This document shows positions 17,488 through 28,700 of a DNA stretch of 29,845 nt, piece after piece. Under the pieces are notes generated by a model. The model ran no database searches. It saw only the letters and a program-made list of their open reading frames with translations, and was not told the origin of the DNA. This DNA is from Rhizaria sp. SCN 62-66 (Eukaryota > Rhizaria, unplaced), in contig MEDY01000376.1 of the NCBI GenBank assembly GCA_001724265.1, forward strand, positions 1-29,845, in the 5' to 3' direction. The stretch's first letter is position 1. Each line of letters opens with the position of its first letter. The position numbers and the translations under genes were made by a program.

Positions 17488-20400
17488 TTACATGACGACG
17501 CACTCATCGGGCCCGGTTGCGCACATCCGGCTCGACTCCGCTTTTTCCCGCGCCGCCGCCGCCGCCGCCGCCGTAGCGCCGCTCCCGCCGACCGCGCCGC
17601 CCCTGCGCACGTGCCACGTCTCCCCGCCCTCGCCCTCGGCCTCGGCCTCGCTAGGCTCGCGCTCAGAGGCGTCCGCGTCAGTGCCAGCGCCACCACCACC
17701 ATCACCACCAGCGGCGGCAGCGGCAGCGGCAGCGGCAGCCTTTTCGCGGCGCCTAATCCGCTCAGCCGCCGCGGCCCGAGCCGCCTCCGCGCCGCCCGCG
17801 CCCGCGGGGTCGTCCTGCGTGTGCGCGTGTGTGTGCGAGTGCGAGGGCTCGGGTGCGTGCGCTGGCGAGAGGCCCAAAGCGGCGCGCAGAAAGGGCTCGT
17901 TCAAGATGAGCTCGCTGCACTCAGCCCACGGCAACAGCACCGCCTCCTGCTCTTGTTCGGTCTGCTCCTGCTTACCCTCGCCGTGCGCACCCGCGCTGCC
18001 GCTAGCGCTTGAGTTGCGGACGCTGGCGGCGGCGGGGAGCGGCAGCGGCGCGGGCAGCGGCTGGCCCAGCGCAACGGCCTGGATGAGCCCGACGAGCCTG
18101 CGCAGCTCAGCGTGGGTGAGCGCGCCGTCACCGTCGCCGTCGTGCAGTGCCAGACACAGAGCCACGCGCTGCGGTGCCGACGCAGTCACCAGCTGCAGCG
18201 CTGTCAAACACAGCAAGTCGCGCAGGTCGGCGAGGGGCAGCGGGGGCACGCGCAATGGCGCGGCAGCCGAAGACTTGCTACTGCGACTAGGCTTACCAGT
18301 CGGAGTCGCCACAGTTGCAGCGGCAGCAGCAGAAGTCCCCTCCGATGCGGTGCTATTCGCGCTAACGGAGGCGGCGGCGGCGGCGGCGGCGTCGGCGTTG
18401 TAGGAGTGGGTGAGCACGTTGCGGTCGAGCTGAGGCGCGTCAGGCATGCCCACAGTCAATTCCCGGCGAGACTTGCCCGCAGTGGTCACCGCATTCGCGG
18501 CTGCCGTCTGCTGCTGCTGTTGCTGCTGCTGTTGCTGCTGTTGTTGCTGTTGTTCGTCGCCACAGTCGCCGGCGCTGTCATACAGGAACTGGAGGTGCTC
18601 CGGCCGCAGCGCTGCGATGGCGAAGAGCCTCTCGAAGGGCGACACAGCGCTGGCGCCGCCAGCCCCCGCGCGCGCGGCATCGGTGGCGACGGCGGCGGCG
18701 CGGGCTTGGCCCCGGTGGCTCCGCATGGCGGCGCCCAAAAGCGCGGACAGCTGAGGCTGCGGCTGCGGACTCACAGTCGCAGTGGCAGTGGCAGTTCCAG
18801 GCGCAGGCGCAGACTCAGGATTGGTCGCAACACTGGAGCTGTCATTGGGGCTGCTGTGGCGCGACTTGGCGAGGGCCAACGCGCGGGACAACCGGACAGG
18901 CACGGTTCCTTCACTCGCACTCGTACTGATGCTGTTGGCGCCAGAGCGGGCCGCGTTGTTGGCGTCAGTCCACGCCTTGTGGATGGCGGCCGAGCGCGCG
19001 AGCAGGAGCGCGTCATGGGGCGCCAGCAGCAGCGCGGGGTCGATCCGGCTCAGAGTGCAGGCCAGGGCCAAGTCGACCGTAGACTGGAGAGAAACGGGGG
19101 GCAGGAACACGCACACGGCAGCGGCCGAGAGCTGTGACGACGCCGGAACCGACACCAAGCCAGAGCCAGAGCCAGAGCCAGGGCTGGCAGAGCGAGAGCC
19201 AGTCACAGAGACAGAAGCAGAGCATGTGTTGTTGCTGCTGTTGTTGTTGCTGAGAGTGGCAGCGAGGGTCGACACGGGGATGGCGCCCGCCCAGTGGCCG
19301 AGGCCAGCCGAGGACACCAGCTGCACCGGCCCCCAGACCACAGGCGGCGCACGCGCACGCGCACTCGCGCTTGGGGCACTAGAGCCAGAGGCCCTCGCAC
19401 GAGAGCTAGAACTTCCATTCCCATCAGTGTGAGCACTGGAGCCAAACTTCTTGTCTGAGTCCGCAGAGAGAGAGCTTGACAGTGCCAGCAGCGCCGGCGC
19501 GGCGAGAGCGCCAGTGCCACGGACCGTGCCAGCGGCGGGGTCGACGAACAGCGCAGACGCAGCCGCAGCCGCGGCCGCCGCCGGGTCCTGAGCAGCTCCG
19601 GCAGCGCTGGCCGCGGCGACCGCCAGCGGGGGCGGCTTAACTAACGGCGCGCCGCGGTGGGGCAGGACGTGGGCGGGGAAGCCAGCGCAGCGTAGCACGG
19701 CGATGAACTCAGCGCACGACACCAACCACGGGGCGCGGTGGCCGGGAGCGCGATCGCAGTCGCTAGAGTCTGCGTCCAGAGTCGAGCTGCTTTGACGGTC
19801 GGAGCCGCCAGTGCCAGTCTTTGCGGTCGTCGTGTTGCGCGTGTTGAAGAGAGAGCCCGCGCGCGCCAGGAAGTCTGTCATCCCCAGGGGCGCCCAGTGC
19901 GCGTGGTCGCAGTTGCTGTTCTGACTCTCACCGGCGCTGTTCGCACTTCCACTCGCACTCGCACTGGCCGCGTCATTGCTATTGTTATTGCTAGTGCTAT
20001 TGCCAGTGTGGGCGTTGTCCGTAACTGCAGAAAGACGCGCGACCAGCCCGCGCGCCTCTGCGACCCGGAAATCGCGCAGTTTGGCCTCCATGCCGCTGCT
20101 GCCCAGCCACTCAGCGCCAGCGGCGCCACCCGACGCGTTGCCAGTGCTCCCGCCCCGCGCGCTCCCGGAGTTGCAGCCGCTGCCACGGGACCCGCGCCAG
20201 AGCGCGTGCACAAACAGGGCCTCAGCCAACGCGTCGATGGGAAGCGCCCGCAGCGCCCGGAGCGCGCGCGCGACGCCGTTGGTGCCACGTAACGAGTGCA
20301 GATTGCGGCGGCGGCGCGCGCGGAGGGCGTCGACGTAGCTCAAAGCGGCACGCGAGCTGGGCATCAGCGGCGCTACCAGCAGACGCGGCAGCGCAGCCGC

Positions 20401-23400
20401 GCTCGCGGCAGGGGCAAGGGCACCGCCAGCCTTAGACTGAGACTGCGCCTGCGCCGGTGACCGGGAGTCGCTGCCGTTGCTGTGGTCGACGGCGGTGGCC
20501 GCGGTGGCCGCGGCGGTGGCGAGTGCGGCGCGCCACGTGCGGTCCGCAGAGTCCGGCGTGAGCGCGAGCGCGGGATGGTTCAGCGCGTATAGCAGCGCCG
20601 AGGCCGGAGTCGACGACAGAACCTCGGTCAGCACGGCCCACAGCACGCCCACGTCGACCTCGGCAGCAGCCGCGGAGCCAGGGGCGAAACGGGGGCGGGA
20701 GCGGGACCGAGAGCGGGCGCGGCCGTGGGCGTGGGCGTGACCGTGGCCGTGGCCGTGACCGCGAGAGTTGCGACTGCTGGAAGCAGAGCCGGCAGCACCT
20801 GTGGGAGAGCTCGAAGCAGCAGCGGAGGTGCGATCACTGAAGCTCGGCGCAGCACTCGCGCTCGCACTACCACTGCTGATGCTGTTGTTGCTCTTAAACA
20901 CCGAGTAGTGGTTATCGTTGGCGAGCGCGAGCGCCGTGGGCGCGGGACCCAAGCGTAGCACGTGCTCGTCGCCGTGGTCGATGATCTCATCAGTACCTGT
21001 GACTCCCGTGTTCGCAGTCGCCGTCGCCACCGCCTCGGCCGTCGCACTGGCGTCGGAGTCACCTCGGCGGGCATTGGCGAAGACAGTGCTCAGCGACGCT
21101 GCCACATCGTCAGTCTTGGTCGAGTCATGTGTTGTTGCTGTTGCAGCAGCAGCAGCAGCAGCGGCGGCGGCGGCGGTGGCAGCAGCCTTGGCCGAGGCCA
21201 GCGCCGCGGCAGTGGCAGCGGCGAGGACAGCAGGAGCCAACGCGCGCGCGCGGGCCAGCAACGGCGCCTCACCAGCAAAGGTGGCAGAGATAGCGCTGAG
21301 GGCGCCGGTAACACTGGCGTGGCGGGAGGCGGCAGCATGAGAAGCAGAATCAAGGTCATCAGGGAGCAGCACTTGCGACCACCGCGCTGTGAGATTAGCG
21401 TGGCGACGGCCAGAAGCACTCGCGTCCACACTTGCACTTCCACTCGCACTCGAGCTCGAGTTCGCGTGAGCGCGACGCTTGCGGGTCACGTCAGGGGTCT
21501 TGACATGAGTGATCCTGTCGCTGTCAGAGCCGCCCCCATTAGAGCCAGCAGAGTCATCACCTGAGCCAGAGCCGGAGTCATCGCCAGAGCGAGAGCTGGA
21601 ACTGGAGCTACGGCCTTCGACCTCAGCGGCCTCGGCAGCGGCGAGTTCCGCGCCCGCGGCCACGTCCCAAACGCTTGCGCTGTTGTTGACTGTCGGGGCC
21701 GAGACCGTCAGCCAGCGCCATAGGGCGGCGGCGGCGGCGGCGGCGGCGGCGGCCTCGCGCGCGCGGGCCAGGCCAGCCACCGTCGTCACCGTCGCGGGGC
21801 CGTCGGGCGCAAAGCCGCCGCTGCGAGAGCCGCCGTATTCGTGACTTACGGGGTCGTCGTCGTAGTAGTAGTAATCTTCGTCGTCAAAGTCGTCGTTGTC
21901 GTGAGCGGAAGCGTGCTTACTCTTGCTCTTGCTCTTGCTCTGAGAGCTGGTGTGGCCGATCCTAGTGCTCGTGTTGGTCTTGTTCTTGCTCTTGTTGGTA
22001 CGAGTGGTGTTGGTGTTGTCGCCGTCCCAGTCTGACCACTCGTCGCCGTAGCCCACATCCCCGCGGGCCAGCTGAGCGCGGCGGCGGGCGCGGGCGCGGC
22101 GCGCCTCGTCCCCGCCCGCCGCGCCCGCGTTAGCAGCGGAAGACGTGGAGCTAGAGCTAGAGCTGCTGCTGTTGGCAACTGCGGTGTTGCGCACACTGGT
22201 GACGTCGTCGTCGTCGTCGTTGTCGTCGGAGTTTGAGTTTGAGGAGAGGTAGTCGTGAATAGAGTCGTCGCCGTCTGAGCTGCTGTCGTAACGGCTGCTG
22301 CGGCTACTGCTACCGTCGTCGTCGTCGTCGTCGCTCGAGTCACCGCGCGCGCCTGCCGCAGCCAGAGCTGTCGCTGCAGGAGCGCTGCTTGCGTCGTTTT
22401 TGCCACTGACATCCTTGTTAGTGCTGTTGCTGTTATTGCTTGCACTGCCGCTTAGCTTGCTCGTGGCACGCTTGCCCTTCTTACTTTTGCTCTTATTCTT
22501 CCGGAAAGGCCGACGCTGCGAGCATGCCGTAAGGAAGAATAGCCCGCTCTTGTCAGCATCAGCCTCGCCAGCAGCGTCAGTCACGCCATTGTCACCATGT
22601 TCTGCTGTCGACGTCATCGTGTAGATGTGCGCGGCGGGCGCGGCGGCCGCCAGCGCGCGCAGGCGGCGCCGCGAACGCGGCAAAGCCACAGCGTACGCGC
22701 TCTCAGCCGCAGCAGAAGCAGCAGCAGCAGAAGCAGCAGCAGTCAGGAGAGAGCTAGAGCCAGCGCCAGCGCTATGAGAGCTATTGGAGCTGTCAGTGAC
22801 CGAACGGAGGCTGAGGGCAAGCGCCGCGCCGGGCTCGGGCCCTTCAGGAATCGAACTGTTACGAAGGGTATTGCTGCTGCTCGTGTTAGCAGATGCACTG
22901 GCGTTCTCTCCGTCGCCGTCGTCGTCGTCCTCGTAGTCGGGCATAACAACTGCAACAGGGGCGAATGGCTCGACACCATTACCGGTGCTCACCCTCTTCT
23001 GAGCACTAACAGTGCTTGACACGGCGTCGTCGTTGCCCGACGAGTTCTTGCGAGGCCGGGGAACCATGTTGCTCACAACGCCAGCGCCACGACTGCTCTT
23101 GCCCTGATCTCCATTACCACCATCAGCGTCCTCGTCGTCGTCGTCGTCGTCAGAGCCGTTGCGCTGTCGCCGCCGCTGCCTCTGTCCACCGGCGGCGGCG
23201 GCGGCGGCGGGCGGCGGCAGCAGCGGCAGACGCGGCGCGCCGTCGGCAGTAAAGCGCGCCTCGCCAGCGCAAACATCGGCCAGCGCCCGGCTCCGCACGC
23301 GCGCGCTCATCGCCACCGCCGCCGGCTCCGGCTCTGCCACGCCCACGCTCGCACTCGCGCTTGCGCCGGCGTTGTCGGTGGTGTCGTTAGGGTTCGCAAA

Positions 23401-23687
23401 CGAGGGCAGGAAGCCTGGTGCGCAGAGTCGCGAGGCCAGCGGCGCGCGCGCGCGGCGACGGCGGCGGGACGACACAGGCGCGGCGCCCGGCGCACGGTAG
23501 CTCGCGGGCGCGAAGGCCGCGACCAGCTCGGCCGCCGCCGCGGGGTCTTGGGCGAGGAACTAGGCCGCCGCGGCCTCGGCCATGACGACGGCGACGCTCG
23601 CGGTGTCGGAGTCAGTGCTGCCGGCGGCGACTGTCAGCGCACTGCCACTGCCACTGCTGCCGTTGGCGTTGCTGCTGCTGTTGCTGC

Positions 23688-23718
<31 letters not shown>

Positions 23719-24849
23719 TGGGTTTGAGGATGACGAGGCAGCGGATGCAATGGCGAGTGCAAGAGCGCGCGTGTACGTCTTGAGGTGCAGCGCAAGAAGC
23801 GCGAGTACGAGACGGAACAGCACAGTGTCCGCGTGGTGGCGGTCGAATAGGGGCGGCAGCGCTGAGGACGGCCCTTTGCCGCTGCCGCTGCCAGATGCGA
23901 TAAACACCGCAGTCGCGGCGTCGTTGACAAAGCCCTCGATTACCTCAGGCGCGTGCGCCTTCGCGTTGTTAGAACTAAAGCTAGAGCTAGAGCTAGAGCT
24001 AGAGCTAGAGCTAGAGCTAGAGCTAGAGCTAGAGCTAGAGCTAGAGCTTGAGCTAGAGCTTGAGCTAGAGCTTGATGTTGTAGGGGGAGGAGCAGTCGCA
24101 AGGCGGAACGTGGGAGCGGGGCTCGCGTGGGCGGCAACCGTGGGGTGTGAAAAGTACTGGTCCCAGACCACGAGCGTGGGCTCGATGGGTAGCAGCGGCA
24201 GCGAGAGCGAGATGAGACACTTCGGCGCGAGCAGCTGCAGCAGCACAGTGACACCTGCGCGGCCGTATGCGCGCCTGAGCTGCGGCAGCTTCGCGTCGAC
24301 AATATCGGTCAGCACGGCTGAGTCGACGAGCAGACCGGCGCACTGCGCGGGCTCGAAGAAGTCGGGCACCTTCATGTCGAGCGCGACTGTGGCGAGCGTC
24401 CAAAAGGCCTGCTCGGCGTCGAGAAACAGCAACAGGAAGTAGGCGATGAAGTTCATGCCCTGCGAGTACCCGGGATACGGGAACGCGTGGGCAAAGGTGC
24501 GCAGCAGATGGTCCAGGTCGCGGCACGACTGCTCGACCGTGCGCTCCTGCGCTGCGAGTGCGCCGAGCATGAACGCGCGCAGAGAAGGCTGTTCAGCGTA
24601 GACGTCGGGCAGCGAGCGCTCGAGGTCCATGAGGATCTGTGTCGGCAGCGGCAGCGCGAGCGCGGTGGTCAGGTGCTCGGCGTACGTCATGTGGCTGTTG
24701 ACCATGCGGTGCAGCGCGCCAGACTGCTTGAACCAGCGCTGGCCGCGCTCGTGCAGGGCCGCCAACGAATAGAGCGCAGGGTCACACGCCACGCCGGTGG
24801 CGAGATCGGCGACGGAAGCGGCGGCACAGGCCGAAGATTGGGAAGACAT
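17488..24849 (-). CDS. Giant TBC-domain RabGAP with C-terminal EF-hand, in-frame TAG at codon 430
   Basis: One minus-strand frame of 2,454 codons from ATG (24849-24847) to TAA (17488-17490), broken only by TAG at 23560-23562. The TBC domain covers about residues 75-260 and stimulates GTP hydrolysis by Rab GTPases (family knowledge). The arginine finger is in ILMDLERSLPDV and the glutamine finger in YPGYSQGMNFIAY. It is followed by AEQAFWTLATVAL and IEPTLVVWDQYF. A ~38-Ser run interrupts the domain's end. After the TAG come ~1,700 residues of mostly disordered Ala/Ser/Asp/Glu/Gly sequence with a GH/AH tract, an SR tract and 15 Gln. Near residue 2,235 lies an EF-hand, LHDGDGDGALTHAEL, then LLPWAECSELILNEPF. 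TBC plus EF-hand in one chain is the TBC1D8/TBC1D9 layout, which supports one gene across the TAG. If TAG stops here, the downstream half would be a separate protein with no nearby ATG. Confidence 0.75.
18508..18552 (-). repeat. Poly-glutamine tract (15 Gln; CAG/CAA mix)
   Basis: Fifteen consecutive CAG/CAA codons on the minus strand within the giant TBC/EF-hand gene, between CGDE and TAAANA. The synonymous interruptions suggest the tract is tolerated as protein and is not a fresh DNA expansion. Confidence 0.9.
20690..20765 (-). repeat. GH/AH dipeptide tract followed by RS-type tract in the TBC/EF-hand protein
   Basis: On the minus strand this part reads RGHGHGHGHAHAHGRARSRS and continues RSRPRF. 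The His alternates with Gly or Ala, then Arg alternates with Ser. The DNA is an imperfect repeat of GGCCAC/GGTCAC/GCCCAC-type units. Confidence 0.85.
23560..23562 (-). other. In-frame TAG inside the TBC/EF-hand gene
   Basis: TAG lies between AEAAAA and FLAQDPAAAAELVAAFAPAS. The 429 codons from the ATG and the 2,023 sense codons after it share one frame. The first ATG after the TAG is more than 80 codons downstream, so re-initiation looks unlikely. No GTAC donor is nearby. Confidence 0.82.
23979..24072 (-). repeat. (AGCTCT)n hexanucleotide repeat encoding a poly-Ser run
   Basis: About 15 near-perfect AGCTCT units on the minus strand, reading AGC-TCT (Ser-Ser), with a few AGCTCA variants at the 5' end of the run. 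It sits in the distal part of the TBC region. The DNA-level regularity points to slippage-driven expansion. Confidence 0.92.
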
Positions 24850-25753
24850 TAGGATGCCCTCGCGTCGCAAACGTGGGTCGCGGGCTATAGACAAACGTTC
24901 AGGTCGCGCAAGCAAGGCCTCTTGTGGCTGGGAAGGTCGGGTTTTGTTGAGCTTCAGATAGAACGATTCGGAGACCAAGCTCCTTTGAAACAGGGTCTCT
25001 AAAAGAAAGAAAATAGGGCTTGAATGTGAAGAAATATAATATATATTAGAAGTCGTGATTGTATATCTGTTATCTGTATACTAAGTCATGGTGACGTTTA
25101 CAATCCCGTTTAAATGTGATTTAAAGAAACTGGTCCTTTCGGGGTCGCTAGTCGCTCTTTACTTACACTTTTCTGTTTCTAACCGTGGGGCGGCTTCTCA
25201 GACGTCACTCGAGCGGGACGATGCGGTATGGAGAGCCCTCTTCAGAAAAGCTCAGCTTGGACTTATAGAGCCTGAAATGTAGGTCCTATTGTTTCGCATG
25301 AACAAAATACGTTGCATTCTATTGTTTCATAGTCTGAGATAATGTCTGAGCCGAGTTTATGAGTCGCTATATCGCGGTTGAAGAAAGGCTTGTTGAATCT
25401 GGAGTAATGCGAAAACCTGATCTATGAAGAAGACTTCTGCCAAAGTGAGAGACGGTTCTACGTAGTAGTGCTGTGCGCGGTACATCATTATGCATAAGCT
25501 TAGCTTTAATTGCACAGCGGGCCACGCTAGTCCTGCACGTCAGGGCTCGCTTGATGCTTTGTGTTTGAAGTGGAGGTCTCCTCAATACGGTAAAACAATC
25601 GTCCGCTGAGCTATTCCATGTGGATCAGAAACGTTTCGCACGCAAAATAACTAAATTATCGTCTGACTCACTTGCCTATTTCTTTTTCTATTTCATCGCG
25701 CACTTTTCTGTTGTAGGCTTTGGGACCTTTCGCGGTACCCCGTTGCCTGCTCA
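24850..25753. promoter_or_regulatory. Divergent 5' region between the TBC/EF-hand gene and the giant surface-protein gene
   Basis: 904 bases between two divergent starts, AT-rich around 25010-25090. Just upstream of the surface gene, 25681-25716 is a T/C-rich tract ending TTGTAG, which looks like a 3' splice site with the exon starting at 25717. A small open frame from the ATG at 25088 could be an upstream exon. Its only fitting donor (GTAGGT at 25279) lacks the GTAC seen in all other introns, so this stays open. No RNA gene is visible. Confidence 0.4.
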
Positions 25754-28700
25754 ATGTTGTTGAGCGCTCTCCTCTTCCCCAAGACAACAAGCCTCTCGCC
25801 ACAACGATGCTCACAACAACCGCAAGTTGTAGTGGCCTAGCACAGTGGCGATGCCGCTCTCAGTGGGCTCTCGCGCGCGCCGCACGCAATCGCGCGTCAC
25901 CGCTCGACTACGACCTCACCAAAAATCGCGGCTTAGGCCCGCCTTGCACCTGTTGCGTTACTGACATCATTGCTCCTTTGCATGTTGCTCTGCCTCATCA
26001 CCCCTGTCGTCGCTCTTATGTCCATGAACACTACAACTAATGTTACTAGTGCAAAGTTTTCAGGTTTAATCTGGTATAACATCACCTCGCTTAACTTCGG
26101 TTCCGGCGCCCAGGGCCTCATTAACTGCACAGAGCCGCCGGACACGATTATCGGCATCACAAGTGAGACATCGACAGATCTCATAGGCCAGTCAGCCACC
26201 TATCCGAAAACGGCCGGCAACACGTACTCCACTTCTCTTTTTGACATCGCCCCACTCATGTCATTTGTGTACCGAGTTGACAGCCTCACTCCGATCTCGT
26301 GCACCATCCTCGACATCCACGGTACAGCGCTCACCCTCGAGTGGACGGTCCCGCAGACGCCGCTGGCTCGCGCGGTGGTTTTTCACAGCTCAGTGGGCAC
26401 TGGCTCCGAGTCGACGACTATCACGTTTCCTGATTTGGTTGCGGCAGCCGTCATATTCTCGCTATTCTCACGGTCAGACTGGTATGAAATCACATTCCCG
26501 AGTGGGTTCACTTTGGAGCTTATCAGCGACACCGACCCCTCTCCTTTCGACTTCACAAAGATCCTGACAGGGTAGACCGTGACAGGGTACATTGTGAAGC
26601 CTAAAACGGGCCTTTATGAGTATGGAGCGTTTGCATCCCCCATGCTCCGCGGCTCGAGCTCGTTTCTTGGCGCCGACCTAAGCATCACTGTGCACGCCAG
26701 CGGCCGCAGCATCACGCTCAAGCCCACGAACCCAACATATTACGAATCAAAGGAGTTCATGGTCACCAGTTATTGGGGGCTAAATCTGCCGCTTTCAAGC
26801 GTCTCTGATGGCTACGTGTCTACGATGAGCATGAACAACGTCTTGCCGGTCGGTACAAACTCGTTCTCGATGCTGGTTCCGGGCCCAAACGTTTTCGAAT
26901 TTGTTGTGTTGAACGGCACCGTGCACACCGCCGCCGCAGCCGTGTGCAACGGTACTACATCTTGCACGTTTTCGTGGACTTTAGTCACCATTGTGAGCCC
27001 AAACGAGCTTGTGTACGCGCTGAGCCGCCAGGATAGCTACCTGACGGGCGCCAACCTCCCCCACATCCCTGCATCTCCAGACACCGACAAGGTCGGAAAT
27101 TTTTACCCAGTGACTTGGGGCTCGAGCGCTAAGCTCCTGCATGTGGAAGACACTGGGTTCATTGTTACGACGTCGCGCACTGCCAGCACGGGCGATCTCA
27201 CGTTCCGCGTCGCCGCGCGCGGGCCCTATTCGTATCTGTCCACGCTCGACCAATTCCGAGTCGAAAACACGGGATTTTCCAACTGTAGCGAGTCTGTTAC
27301 GATGGTTCCTCACAGTATTGCTGTGAATCCAACTACTGCGCTGTTTAAGTACACTTCAACCGAGGCTGATTTTGTGTACTTCACGTTTTCATGTTTGTTC
27401 AAGCCCAGCGAACATTTCTACAACGCACAATTTTTCTCTATCGTTGGAATCAACAACGCTACGCAGCGGAATGCGTACCTCAGCTCCACTGCCGCCTCTA
27501 CAGGGATTGCGTTCACATCGTTTGCCACGACTGCCGCCACATTCTCCTCGTCTTACACCACCGTTGGCTCGCTCCCTGTGTATCTGCGTTCCAACGACTT
27601 TACCGAATCGACGCTGCGCGTCATGTGTGCAACAAACCCCAGCACTAGCGCCTGGGTCCAATTTTCCGGCTCTGTCTCCGCCCCGCCCGTTGCGGTCGAG
27701 CACACGGAAGCGTGGACCGCGTGCACTGTGCTCGAGGCGTCGTGGTTTTGCTCGAAGTCTCCCGCTGCCGCAACAAATAGCGGCAACGTTATCATGGTAT
27801 TTCGCGGCTCGAGCTCTGTCACGTGCCGTTTCGCCGATAAGTACGGTCTTGCGCCGCACAACCCGGTGACAGTCGCGGCGACTGCGGCGGCGCCATTCCG
27901 CCTTACGGTGAAGCTCTCGGAGACCACGGCCGGCAATGTCGAGTTCTGGTTCGGCCCGCCGGCTACTCCGTCGGCAACGTATGTGATGGCGCCGCAAGAC
28001 GCGCTTGTGTTGGAGCGTGCGAATACGAACGACGCCGTTTGCGACGCATCAAACACTCTTGCGAGTTCAACTGTTGCGTACAACTCGGGGACGCTAAAGA
28101 CTTCGCTAGCGTCGACCGTGCCGCGCGTGGCAAGCAACGCCGCAAACTCGGTGCGCGCCGTGTGCACCATGACGATGACCGGCATTGCTAATTGGGTGAA
28201 GTTCTACTACAGCAGCAGCGCGCAGCTTGTTTCGGCTGGCAGCTCGACCGTTACGTCGTCCTTTACTTCTCCGGTTGCTGCTCTTGGTATAGTTTTTGAA
28301 CCAGCTGCAACTGCACTCACTACTGTGACAAATACTGTGGTCGCCACTGGTATTCCAACCATCACGCCTGCGTCAACATCCGAAAGCTATAACGGATTTG
28401 TGTGCTCTGAGGCCATTAACATTGTGCGTGTGAAGAACGTCACAGGTGCCAGTGGGACACTCACGAGCTCTGACATCGCAACGTTTCCGTCGCTGTCGTG
28501 GGGTAAACAGACATATTCCGACTACTATGTGCAGGCTAATGACCCCAACACAAAGCGGTCCGTTGCCTTGTTGCACCGTTCTGTTACTCTTGTCACCTGT
28601 GCCGTGTTTAACAGCCTTGGCATCCGCCGCTACACTGCGGGTGCTGTGTCTGCATCGCCGCTAGCACCGGCAAAACAGGCACTAACGATCACAATCACGC

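Noticed and set aside
18112-19137. Plus-strand 341-codon frame with a poly-Leu run
   Set aside because: Shadow of the poly-Gln region of the TBC/EF-hand gene; Arg/Gly/Leu-rich with no domain.
22845-22865. tRNA B-box-like GTTCGATTCC on the minus strand
   Set aside because: No matching A box or cloverleaf; it lies in the TBC/EF-hand reading frame as codons for NSSIPEG.
23582-24442. Plus-strand frame with Leu-Glu repeats and poly-Leu
   Set aside because: Antisense reading of the Ser hexanucleotide repeat and Ser/Asn runs of the TBC gene. The TBC motifs are on the minus strand.
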